The notes beneath the pieces are model-generated. The model made no database searches. It was not told the origin of the DNA and saw only the letters and a program-made list of their open reading frames with translations. Below are positions 25,813 through 32,034 of a stretch of DNA of 32,034 nt, piece by piece (positions within the stretch are counted from its first letter, which is position 1; each line of letters opens with the position of its first letter). The stretch lies in NCBI GenBank assembly GCA_003166475.1, contig PMVV01000430.1, positions 1 to 32,034 of the forward strand, read 5' to 3'. A program made the translations under genes and the position numbers. This DNA comes from Bryobacterales bacterium. Lineage in GTDB: Bacteria > Acidobacteriota > Terriglobia > Bryobacterales > Bryobacteraceae.

Positions 25813-26955
25813 ATGTTTCGAACGAAAGTAACGCGAACGTTAACGCTGGCGGGACTCGCGTCTGCCGGCCAACCAAACCATTGGGGCTGCCCGAGCCGGC
25901 TATGGCTCGCCTGTGCAGTAGCCGCCATCGCGATAGCACCGGCGAAGGCGCAGACCGCAGCCAGCCACGGTTCCACCGTCAAGATCATGACCCAAAACAT
26001 CGATGAAGGTACCGACGAAACCTTCATTGTCGAGGCCCTGTTCGGCTATATGCCTCTGCCGGACGCGATGGATCTCACCTATGCCGAACTGGAGGCGAGC
26101 CACCTGAGAGCGCGCGCCGCGCTGATTGCTGGTCAGATCGCTGCGCAGAAGGCGGACATCGTCGCCCTGGAGGAGGTGGCGCTCTGGCGCACCGGGCCCG
26201 ATCCCCAACACGCCTTTACGCCACTCTACGACCAACTCGCGTATCTTGTCGAGGATCTCGCCAGGCTCCGGGCCCCGTATTTTGTCGCCGGTGTCAACAT
26301 ACCGGAGGACATCGCACTGGCCGGCAACCAGATTGGCGCACTGCGTCTCACCGAGAGGAACGTCTTGTTGGTCCGCGCCGAGTTTCGTTGGCCGCCCTTC
26401 TACGTTTCCGACGTGCAATCGCACGTCTTCAGCTCGGTCTTGACCATTGGCACCTTGCAGATTCCCGCCGGATGGATTTCGGCTACCGTCCATGTGGGAA
26501 ACAAACAATTCATTCTGGCCATGGTTCACCTGGAGAGCACGGTACCGGGCACCGACGCTACCACGGTGCAGGAGGCGCAGGCGCAGGAGTTGATCCAGAC
26601 GTTGAGCGGCGCCAAGGTGCCGGTGCTCATCTGCGGCGACTTCAACTCCGACGCGAACGACAATCCCGCGGCGCCCGACCCGACTCCGACGGCCGACATG
26701 ATTCAGGCGGCGGGCTACACCGATGTGTGGAAGGTGCTCCACAGCGGAGACCCTGGGAATACCTGGAACCTCTATTCGGAGGATCTGCTGCCGACAGCCT
26801 TCCCGGCGCAGACGCCTGTCGAGCGCATCGACCTCTTCTTCACACTCGGCTTGTCCGCGCTTACGGACGTTCAGGTGATCGCGCCGGCGCCGGCCGGGTT
26901 CTCGCCGCCGGATGGGTCCGATCACGTGGGCCTGGTCGCGACGTTTGCACCGTAA
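25813..26955 (+). CDS. Exported endonuclease/exonuclease/phosphatase-fold protein
   Basis: This fold covers nucleases, sphingomyelinases and inositol phosphatases that cut phosphoesters with a divalent metal. The 380-residue protein has the expected catalytic set: N62 in TQNID, E120/E121 in ALEEV, H239 in VHLES, D276 and N278 in CGDFNSD, D340 in ERIDLFF and D370-H371 in SDHVG. Residues 1-47 form an unusually long N-terminus (MFRTKVTRTLTLAGLASAGQ, then a basic segment and the hydrophobic LACAVAAIAIA, cleavage near AKAQ), so it should be exported. The substrate is not evident. Residues 4-11 (TKVTRTLT) recur at the start of the small ORF at 31665. Confidence 0.87.
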   Translation: MFRTKVTRTLTLAGLASAGQPNHWGCPSRLWLACAVAAIAIAPAKAQTAASHGSTVKIMTQNIDEGTDETFIVEALFGYMPLPDAMDLTYAELEASHLRARAALIAGQIAAQKADIVALEEVALWRTGPDPQHAFTPLYDQLAYLVEDLARLRAPYFVAGVNIPEDIALAGNQIGALRLTERNVLLVRAEFRWPPFYVSDVQSHVFSSVLTIGTLQIPAGWISATVHVGNKQFILAMVHLESTVPGTDATTVQEAQAQELIQTLSGAKVPVLICGDFNSDANDNPAAPDPTPTADMIQAAGYTDVWKVLHSGDPGNTWNLYSEDLLPTAFPAQTPVERIDLFFTLGLSALTDVQVIAPAPAGFSPPDGSDHVGLVATFAP

Positions 26956-26977
26956 CATGGGAAGGGAGGATACGGCC

Positions 26978-27436
26978 ATGCGTTCATTCATGACAGTTGT
27001 GCTTTTGTGTGCGCTCGGGACGGCGGCTAACGGGCAGGATCGGCGCGACTGGCAATCGCTGGCGCAGTTGCAGGCGGGCGATAAGGTTCGCCTGTCGATG
27101 AAGACGGGCCCGGTCGATGGCGCATTCCGGAACTGGACGCCGCAACAAGTGACGGCCGGGACGGTGACCGCGCGCAGAGAGGACGTGGTCAAGATCGAGC
27201 GATACCGCAAGGGCGGCTGGGGGCGGGCCGGGCACGCCGCCCTCGGTGCGGCTATCGGATTTGGCGGAGGAGCCGCGATCGGCGCGGCTGTGGGCGGTTG
27301 TCGCCAGGGCCAACTCTGCATCGTTGGGCGCGGAACCGTGGCAGCGGCGGTCGGAGGCGTCGGTGCGTTGATCGGCGCCTCGGTTGGGGCACTGATTCCG
27401 GGGCACCATAAGGACCTGATCTATTCGGCAAAATGA
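26978..27436 (+). CDS. Exported glycine-zipper protein, function unknown
   Basis: The 152-residue product starts MRSFMTVVLLCALGTAANGQ, a signal peptide. Residues 25-78 are a small beta-rich region (LQAGDKVRLSMKTGPVDGAF, then VVKIERYRKGG). Residues 83-140 form a glycine zipper with two GxxxG-rich hydrophobic runs (HAALGAAIGFGGGAAIGAAV and VGGVGALIGASVGALI) separated by a CRQGQLC segment whose two cysteines could form a disulfide. Such regions insert in or pack against membranes. The ATG at 26978 has GGAGG eight bases upstream, and the gene follows the phosphatase-fold gene by 22 bases, so the two are probably an operon. Confidence 0.75.
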   Translation: MRSFMTVVLLCALGTAANGQDRRDWQSLAQLQAGDKVRLSMKTGPVDGAFRNWTPQQVTAGTVTARREDVVKIERYRKGGWGRAGHAALGAAIGFGGGAAIGAAVGGCRQGQLCIVGRGTVAAAVGGVGALIGASVGALIPGHHKDLIYSAK

Positions 27437-27447
27437 GGAAGCGCCGG

Positions 27448-27493
27448 GGCGGCCCGTAGGGCCTCGAAGAGGCGGGCTGAGAGCCTGCCCCAC
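27448..27493 (-). repeat. Degenerate twin-hairpin element before the kinase gene
   Basis: GGCCC/GGGCC around GTA, then GCGGGCT/AGCCTGC around GAG (one G-T wobble), then CCCAC. It is related to 13387-13427 and follows the glycine-zipper gene, 37 bases before the histidine kinase ATG. Confidence 0.7.
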
Positions 27494-27530
27494 AATTCGT
27501 GAGGGGGTACACTAGGAGACCGGAGGCAAC

Positions 27531-30500
27531 ATGCGACGGTGGGCGGTTCCGGTTGCGGCCATTGCCTTACCGCTGTGTCTCATCGCCGAATTGCTGCCGA
27601 TCCGGTCATATTCCACGGCCGACGGCCTGGCGGCCGACCGCATCGACTGCATCGTCCCCGATTCCCGCGGGTTCATCTGGTTCTGCACACCGGAAGGACT
27701 ATCGCGTTTCGACGGTTACCGCTTCAAGAACTTTGGCGTGGCGGAGGGGCTTCCACACCGGTCGGTGCACGTTTTCCTGGAGACCCGCTCCGGCGAGTAC
27801 CTGGTCGGGACAGCTCACGGCCTTTGCCAATTCCGGCCAGGGGGTGACGGAAAATTCACGACATATCTGCCCGGCAACAGTCCAGAGGAGAACAGTGTCA
27901 GCGCTCTGATGCAGGACTCCGCCGGCAGAATCTGGTGCGGCACCTACGCGGGGTTGTTCGAAATGCGGAGCGATCATACGTTCCGCCGCCAACGGCTGCC
28001 TGCACCTGCGAATGGATGGGAGTCGATACCTGTTGGAGATATCCTGGAGGACGCGGGCGGGAAACTGTGGCTGGCGACACCTATCGGCATCTACGTCATC
28101 GCGAAGGATGGCTCCGTGGAGCGCATTGGCAAAGAGGATGGCCTGCCAAATGACGCGGTGAACGTATTGTTCCTGGATAAGCAAGGCAGGCTTTGGGCCG
28201 GGACGCGCAGCGGCCTGGTATTGATGCGGGATGGGAAAAACGGGGGCAAGGTTGGCGTTCAACAAGCCTACAAGGAATTAGGGCAAGCACTGGTGGACGG
28301 GCGGGACGGGACCCTCTGGGTCGGCTCCGGCTGGGGAATCAAGCGCTGGCGCCCGGACAGACGCCCCGCGGTGCTCCAGGTTCTGACCCGAGCGAACGGA
28401 CTCATCGACCGCTGGGTCCTGGCACTCGCCAAGGACCGGGCAGGAAACATGTGGGCGGGAACGGAGGGCGCCGGGGTGATGAAGATCCTGCCAACCGGGT
28501 TCACCACGTTTCGTGAACCGGATGGTCTCGCGTCGGATCGGGTTGAATCGGCTTTGACGGACCGCGCCGGAACGGTTCTGGCCGTGACCACTTCTGAAAG
28601 CGCGCCGGGACATCATGCGGTGAATCTCTTCGATGGAGTCAAGTTTCACGCCATGTCGCTGAAGGGTTACAGCGAGCACCCACCCTGGGGAGGCCGCCGC
28701 ATCCTGCTGCAGGCGCGGAGCGGCGCCTGGTGGGCAGCGACGGCGACGGGGCTTTGCCGGTACCCACCCGTGCAGGCCGCGGACCTGGCGCACATAGAGC
28801 CAGGGGCCTGTTATGCGCGGGACACGACCGTGTTCCAGATCTTCGAGGATTCCAAGGGCCGAATCTGGGCCTCGGCGCAGGTGTGGCCGTCGGGCGACGG
28901 GCGGCTGATGCGCTGGGACCCAGCGACGAAGGCCATCTCCTGGTTTGAAAACGGTCCGGGCAAGCATCAGTTGGTTTGCGCCTTTGCCGAAGACCGGGAC
29001 GGCAACATCTGGATGAACCCTGGGGACGCCGCTTTAAGTCGCTACGACGGCCGGCATTTCACCCGGTTCGTAGCGGCCGATGGTGTCCCAGCGGGTGCAA
29101 TTTATGAACTGTTCGTCGATAGCGGCGGGCGATTGTGGATCGCTTCAACGCACGGACTCGGGGTGATCGATAAGCAGGGCAGTCCGCATTTCAAGATACG
29201 GGTTTATAAGACCTCGGACGGGCTGGCAAGCGACGCGATCAACTGCATCATCGAGGACGCGGCGGGGCGCATATACGCCGGCACGGGGAAAGGCGTAGAC
29301 CGTTTGGATCCGCGAACGGGCCGCATCAAGCATTTCTCGACGGCCGACGGACTGGGGCACGGAGAATTAAAGATGGCGCTCAGGGACCGCTCCGGTAATC
29401 TCTGGTTCGGGACCGCGCAAGGCTTCTCGAGGCTGTCCCCTGCCGCGGACCGGCCGCCCGCCATCCCGTCGGTACGAATTATGGATCTGCGCGTCGGGCG
29501 CGAAGGCTATCCGGTTTCGCAAGTTGGCGAAACGCGCATCTCCCGCGGGGATTTGCAGCCTTCTCAGAATCAGTTTCAGGTCGCGTTTGTGGGCTTCAGC
29601 GACGAACCGGAAGCGAACTTGCGCTACACCTACACGCTGGAGGGCGGAGAGTCGGGCTGGCAGGGGCCCGGCAGGGACCGTGAGGCGAATTACCCTGGCC
29701 TCGGGCCGGGTCGCTACCGGTTTCTGGTGAAGGCGGTGAATTCGGAAGGCCAGCCCAGCGCGACGCCCGCGGAAATCGATTTTGTGATTCTTCCACCGGT
29801 CTGGCGGCGCTGGTGGTTTGAGACCCTGGCGCTGGCGGCCGCGGCCTGCCTGGTTTTGGTGGCCTACCGGCGCAGGGTGCAAGGGATGACGGCGCGGGTC
29901 AGGCTGCTTTACGAAGAGCGGTTGGATGAGCGCACGCGCATCGCGCGCGAACTCCACGATACCCTGTTGCAGAGCCTGGCCGGCGTTTCTCTTCAGTTGG
30001 ACGGCGTGGCCAAGCAGATTGGCCCGAGTTCCGAAGCGGCCGCCGCCCAGATCAGAGTGGTGCGGCAGCAGGTGGACGCCTCTTTCCGCGAGGCGCGGCA
30101 AAAAGTGCAGGATCTGCGTTCCCCCATGCTGCAGGGCCGCGCTCTGCCCGCGGTCCTGCTGGAGTCTTTGGACCAGATCGCCGCGGGGCATCCGGTCCTT
30201 CTGCGGATGACGGTGGCCGGCCAGTCCCGCCCGTTGCGGGAGGAAGTGGACGAGGCCGTGTTACGGATCGGCCAGGAAGCCGTCGCCAACGCCGTGCGCC
30301 ACGCTCAGGCGAGCGAGATTCACGTGTCGCTCACTTATGACGACCGGTCACTGAGTCTTCGCATCCGGGACGATGGCCAAGGCTTCGACCTGGACGGCGC
30401 CGGCCGCCGGGTGGGACACTGGGGCTTGCGGAATATGCAGGAGCGCGCCCAGAAAATCGGCGCTGAGTGGAAGGTCGCGTCCGCGGCCGGGCGCGGGACC

Positions 30501-30539
30501 GAAATCGAAGTCATGGTGCCGCTGGCAGCGGACAAGTAG
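27531..30539 (+). CDS. Propeller-sensor histidine kinase (Y_Y_Y, HisKA_3)
   Basis: This 1002-residue one-piece sensor resembles two-component regulators with extracytoplasmic beta-propellers. After a short signal (MRRWAVPVAAIALPLCLIAE), about 13 blade signatures such as GRLWAGTRSGLVLM and GNLWFGTAQGFSRL run to about residue 645, fitting two seven-bladed propellers. A Y_Y_Y domain follows (about 685-755, YTYTLEGGESGWQG), then a transmembrane helix (about 764-781), a HisKA_3 dimerisation domain with phosphoacceptor H809 in ARELHDTLLQS, and a HATPase domain with N920 in EAVANAVRHA and GLRNMQERA. The ATG has GGAGG four bases upstream. The cognate regulator is 254 bases downstream, beyond a tandem repeat that includes this gene's stop codon. 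The ligand is unknown; such propellers often sense glycans or cell-surface compounds in other phyla. Confidence 0.93.
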   Translation: MRRWAVPVAAIALPLCLIAELLPIRSYSTADGLAADRIDCIVPDSRGFIWFCTPEGLSRFDGYRFKNFGVAEGLPHRSVHVFLETRSGEYLVGTAHGLCQFRPGGDGKFTTYLPGNSPEENSVSALMQDSAGRIWCGTYAGLFEMRSDHTFRRQRLPAPANGWESIPVGDILEDAGGKLWLATPIGIYVIAKDGSVERIGKEDGLPNDAVNVLFLDKQGRLWAGTRSGLVLMRDGKNGGKVGVQQAYKELGQALVDGRDGTLWVGSGWGIKRWRPDRRPAVLQVLTRANGLIDRWVLALAKDRAGNMWAGTEGAGVMKILPTGFTTFREPDGLASDRVESALTDRAGTVLAVTTSESAPGHHAVNLFDGVKFHAMSLKGYSEHPPWGGRRILLQARSGAWWAATATGLCRYPPVQAADLAHIEPGACYARDTTVFQIFEDSKGRIWASAQVWPSGDGRLMRWDPATKAISWFENGPGKHQLVCAFAEDRDGNIWMNPGDAALSRYDGRHFTRFVAADGVPAGAIYELFVDSGGRLWIASTHGLGVIDKQGSPHFKIRVYKTSDGLASDAINCIIEDAAGRIYAGTGKGVDRLDPRTGRIKHFSTADGLGHGELKMALRDRSGNLWFGTAQGFSRLSPAADRPPAIPSVRIMDLRVGREGYPVSQVGETRISRGDLQPSQNQFQVAFVGFSDEPEANLRYTYTLEGGESGWQGPGRDREANYPGLGPGRYRFLVKAVNSEGQPSATPAEIDFVILPPVWRRWWFETLALAAAACLVLVAYRRRVQGMTARVRLLYEERLDERTRIARELHDTLLQSLAGVSLQLDGVAKQIGPSSEAAAAQIRVVRQQVDASFREARQKVQDLRSPMLQGRALPAVLLESLDQIAAGHPVLLRMTVAGQSRPLREEVDEAVLRIGQEAVANAVRHAQASEIHVSLTYDDRSLSLRIRDDGQGFDLDGAGRRVGHWGLRNMQERAQKIGAEWKVASAAGRGTEIEVMVPLAADK

Positions 30540-30781
30540 TGGGGCAGACGATCGCTTATGTCGTCTGCCAACGCTCACCGAAGGCGGCAGACCACGAAAG
30601 GCGATGGTCTGCCCCACCAGCGGACAAGTAGTGGGGCAGACGATCGCTTTATGTCGTCTGCCAGCGCTCACCGAAGGCGGCAGACCACGAAAGGCGATGG
30701 TCTGCCCCACCAGCGGATAAGTAGTGGGGCAGACGATCGCTTTATGTCGTCTGCCAGCGGTCACCGAAGGCGGCAGACCAC
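30526..30781. repeat. Tandem array of a 92/93-bp two-hairpin element
   Basis: Copies begin at 30526, 30618 and 30711 (periods 92 and 93); the third is cut at 30781. Each complete unit carries GGCAGACGA/TCGTCTGCC and GGCAGACCA/TGGTCTGCC stem-loops, and its core is bounded by the inverted ends GTGGGGCAGAC and GTCTGCCCCAC. The unit also includes CAGCGGACAAGTAG, the last codons of the histidine kinase gene, so the duplication took in the gene end. It separates kinase and regulator genes. Confidence 0.92.
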
Positions 30782-30793
30782 CAAGTAGGAGTT

Positions 30794-31423
30794 ATGGAAC
30801 AGCGGCGGATCCGAATTCTGGTGGTGGATGATCATGCCCTCATACGCGTGGGGCTGGGTGCTTCGATCGGGGGCGAACCGGATATGGAGATCGTGGCCGC
30901 GGCCTCGAACGGCAAGGAGGCGGTCGAATTCTTCCGGCAGCATCGGCCCGACATTACGCTGATGGACCTGAAGATGCCCGTGATGGGCGGAGTGGAAGCG
31001 ATCCAGGCGATCCGCGGCGAGTTCCCTTTGGCCAAGGTCATTGTCTTATCCACCTATGAGGGCGATGACGACATCTTTCGCGCGCTCGAAGCCGGCGCCA
31101 CTTCCTATCTGCTGAAAGACACGCTGGCCGAAGACCTGGTGCGGGTGATCCGCGAGGTGTTTGCCGGCGGGCGGCCGCTTCCGGCGGCGGTGGCGAAACG
31201 TTTGGCGGACCGCATGCTGCATCCGGACCTGACGGCTCGCGAGCTGGACGTGCTGCGCCTGATCGCCAGAGGGATGCGGAACAAGGAGATCGCCGCGCAG
31301 CTTGGGATCGGCGAGGAAACTACGCAGGGCCACGTGAAGAACATTCTCTCGAAACTGGGCCTGCACGACCGTACCGAGGCTGTGGCGGTGGCCGTGCGCC
31401 GCGGAATCGTCCACATCGACTGA
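30794..31423 (+). CDS. NarL/FixJ-type (LuxR HTH) response regulator
   Basis: The 209-residue protein has a receiver domain (1-120) with acidic pocket D12-D13, phosphoacceptor D58 in LMDLKMP, T87 and K108, and a LuxR-type helix-turn-helix at about 146-205 (LTARELDVLRLIARGMRNKE, then TTQGHVKNILSKL). It is the expected partner of the HisKA_3 kinase upstream. The ATG at 30794 has AGGAG only two bases upstream, a short spacing that may lower expression; no better start fits the receiver fold. A CCCC/GGGG dyad array 120 bases past its stop is a possible target. Confidence 0.94.
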   Translation: MEQRRIRILVVDDHALIRVGLGASIGGEPDMEIVAAASNGKEAVEFFRQHRPDITLMDLKMPVMGGVEAIQAIRGEFPLAKVIVLSTYEGDDDIFRALEAGATSYLLKDTLAEDLVRVIREVFAGGRPLPAAVAKRLADRMLHPDLTARELDVLRLIARGMRNKEIAAQLGIGEETTQGHVKNILSKLGLHDRTEAVAVAVRRGIVHID

Positions 31424-31426
31424 ATT

Positions 31427-31520
31427 GTGGGGCAGGCGTCCACCCCTGCGGAGGGTCTCCAGACCCGCTGGGCTGGCTCTCGGCCGGCGCTCCGTTTGCG
31501 GCCTGCCGCTACTTGGGGCA
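31427..31520. repeat. GTGGGGCAGGC-ended palindromic element after the regulator gene
   Basis: The segment starts GTGGGGCAGGCGTCC, like the other elements, and contains a perfect hairpin GGGTCT/AGACCC around CC (31453-31466), a weaker GGCCGGC dyad and a terminal TTGGGGCAGCC. It may act as a processing or termination site for the regulator mRNA; it has no T-run. Confidence 0.55.
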
Positions 31521-31542
31521 GCCAGCCTCCGCCGCCGTAGTA

Positions 31543-31581
31543 CCCCTGAAAATGGGGGGTAATCAACCCCCAGATTTGGGG
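31543..31581. promoter_or_regulatory. Operator-like CCCC/GGGG dyad array
   Basis: CCCC (31543-31546), N7, GGGG (31554-31557) and CCCC (31567-31570), N7, GGGG (31578-31581) form two dyads with centres 24 bases apart; the inner G and C runs are also separated by 7 bases. The second dyad touches the proposed -35. The layout suits binding by two dimers of a LuxR-type regulator, possibly the adjacent one. This is inference. Confidence 0.5.
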
Positions 31582-31582
31582 C

Positions 31583-31611
31583 TGGTCTAAATACCGGGTT
31601 CACCTTATAGT
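31583..31611 (+). promoter_or_regulatory. Possible activator-dependent promoter of the small-ORF pair
   Basis: TATAGT (31606-31611) matches five of six -10 positions. At 17 bases upstream TGGTCT (31583-31588) is a poor -35 (three of six), as expected when an activator bound at the adjacent dyad replaces -35 contacts. The predicted leader to ATG 31665 is about 47 bases. Confidence 0.4.
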
Positions 31612-31664
31612 GCAGATAGCCAGCAAGTACCTCGCGATTTAATTCGCCAAAACTGGAGGGACGC

Positions 31665-31781
31665 ATGCACACGACGAAAGCCACTCGGACGTTAACAAAT
31701 CTCAACGCGCGCAACCTTCGAAGGGGATGGTCCGCCGATTTCGTTTTGTTAGTTGATCCCCAACAAGGGAGGACACCGTGA
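31665..31781 (+). CDS. Small ORF, 38 residues, possible leader peptide
   Basis: The ATG at 31665 has a strong Shine-Dalgarno sequence, GGAGGG, four bases upstream. The peptide starts MHTTKATRTLTNLNARNLRR and has no hydrophobic segment or known motif. Its stop overlaps the GTG start of the next ORF (GTGA), which suggests translational coupling. Residues 4-11 (TKATRTLT) match TKVTRTLT at the start of the exported protein at 25813, with 19 of 24 bases identical. It may be a real small gene, a coupling leader, or the remnant of a signal-peptide gene. Confidence 0.45.
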   Translation: MHTTKATRTLTNLNARNLRRGWSADFVLLVDPQQGRTP

Positions 31782-31999
31782 AAACCGAAAGCCGGCACGA
31801 GCATTTCTGCTTCGCGGGACAACCGGCGCCCTGCGAGGGCTATTTCTTCAGCGACTTGCTACCCTGCGTTTGTGGCGTCGAAGGCGACGTCGTTTCAGCG
31901 CTGAGCCGGGTGGCTGTCCCATCGCCGCCAGGTGGCACGCCGATCCCAGCAGAGCCGGCGCCCGCGAAGCCGGAGCCGGTTGAGGACGAAGCCGCGTAG
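31778..31999 (+). CDS. Small cysteine-containing ORF, 73 residues, function unknown
   Basis: The frame starts at GTG 31778 with GGGAGG five bases upstream and overlaps the preceding ORF. The first half contains H7, H9, C11, C19, C30 and C32 (HEHFCFAGQPAPCEGYFF, then LLPCVCGVEG), which could bind metal or be modified; the second half is rich in Pro, Ala and Glu and is probably disordered. There is no signal peptide. A peptide substrate or precursor is possible because it follows a regulated promoter and a further gene may start at ATG 32022, but no maturation gene is visible. Chance ORF remains possible. Confidence 0.5.
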   Translation: MKTESRHEHFCFAGQPAPCEGYFFSDLLPCVCGVEGDVVSALSRVAVPSPPGGTPIPAEPAPAKPEPVEDEAA

Positions 32000-32021
32000 G
32001 CAAGAAGAAACGGGATGTGTC

Positions 32022-32034
32022 ATGACAATCAAGC
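32022..32034 (+). other. Possible start of the next gene (cut by window end)
   Basis: ATG ACA ATC AAG begins 22 bases after the previous stop. AAGAAGAAACGGG upstream is purine-rich but not a clear Shine-Dalgarno sequence. Only four codons are visible, so nothing can be said of the product. Confidence 0.25.

Noticed and set aside
30526-30781. CRISPR-like array
   Set aside because: Repeats are 92-93 bp and contiguous without spacers, contain internal hairpins, and no cas gene is present.

Overview
This GC-rich window looks chromosomal and most resembles an acidobacterium of the Solibacter/Bryobacter type. The pointers are a TIGR03437-like Solibacter C-terminal module, a TIGR02999-like ECF sigma factor next to a large TPR Ser/Thr kinase, a Y_Y_Y/propeller histidine kinase, DUF885 and DUF362 proteins, and many dispersed palindromic elements. 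This assignment is inference from gene content, not a database result.

Layout. 1-3962 (minus): the str operon rpsL-rpsG-fusA-tuf (tuf cut by the window edge), with a plausible sigma-70 promoter at 3934-3962. About 3975-5440: a decayed insertion sequence with a frameshifted DD35E transposase, directly behind that promoter. 5465-8681 (minus): a GAF-like protein and a soluble lytic murein transglycosylase. 8995-11843 (plus): a two-gene unit of a TIR-like protein and a large secreted protein I cannot assign. 11850-17444 (minus): phoH-ybeY-corC-era, extended by BON, SMP-30 lactonase and NUDIX genes, nearly all overlapping. 17782-20948 (plus): exported DUF362 and DUF885 proteins. 20911-25626 (minus): a four-gene overlapping unit of ECF sigma factor, TPR kinase, START-like protein and acyltransferase. 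25813-27436 (plus): an exported endonuclease/exonuclease/phosphatase-fold protein and a glycine-zipper protein. 27531-31423 (plus): propeller histidine kinase and NarL/LuxR response regulator, followed by a CCCC/GGGG operator-like array and two overlapping small ORFs.

The most unusual signal is a set of short palindromic elements scattered through the window. Several share the terminus GTGGGRCAGRC but have different hairpin bodies. They lie between genes, in tandem between the kinase and regulator genes, and inside coding sequence in ybeY, slt and the SMP-30 gene. In the last two the element is read in the same frame and supplies the N-terminal region of the signal peptide. Paired compensatory substitutions between copies indicate that the hairpins are maintained.

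The second point of interest is the TIR/secreted-protein pair at 8995-11843. The third is the regulator-linked operator and micro-ORF pair at 31543-31999. Functions in both cases are open.
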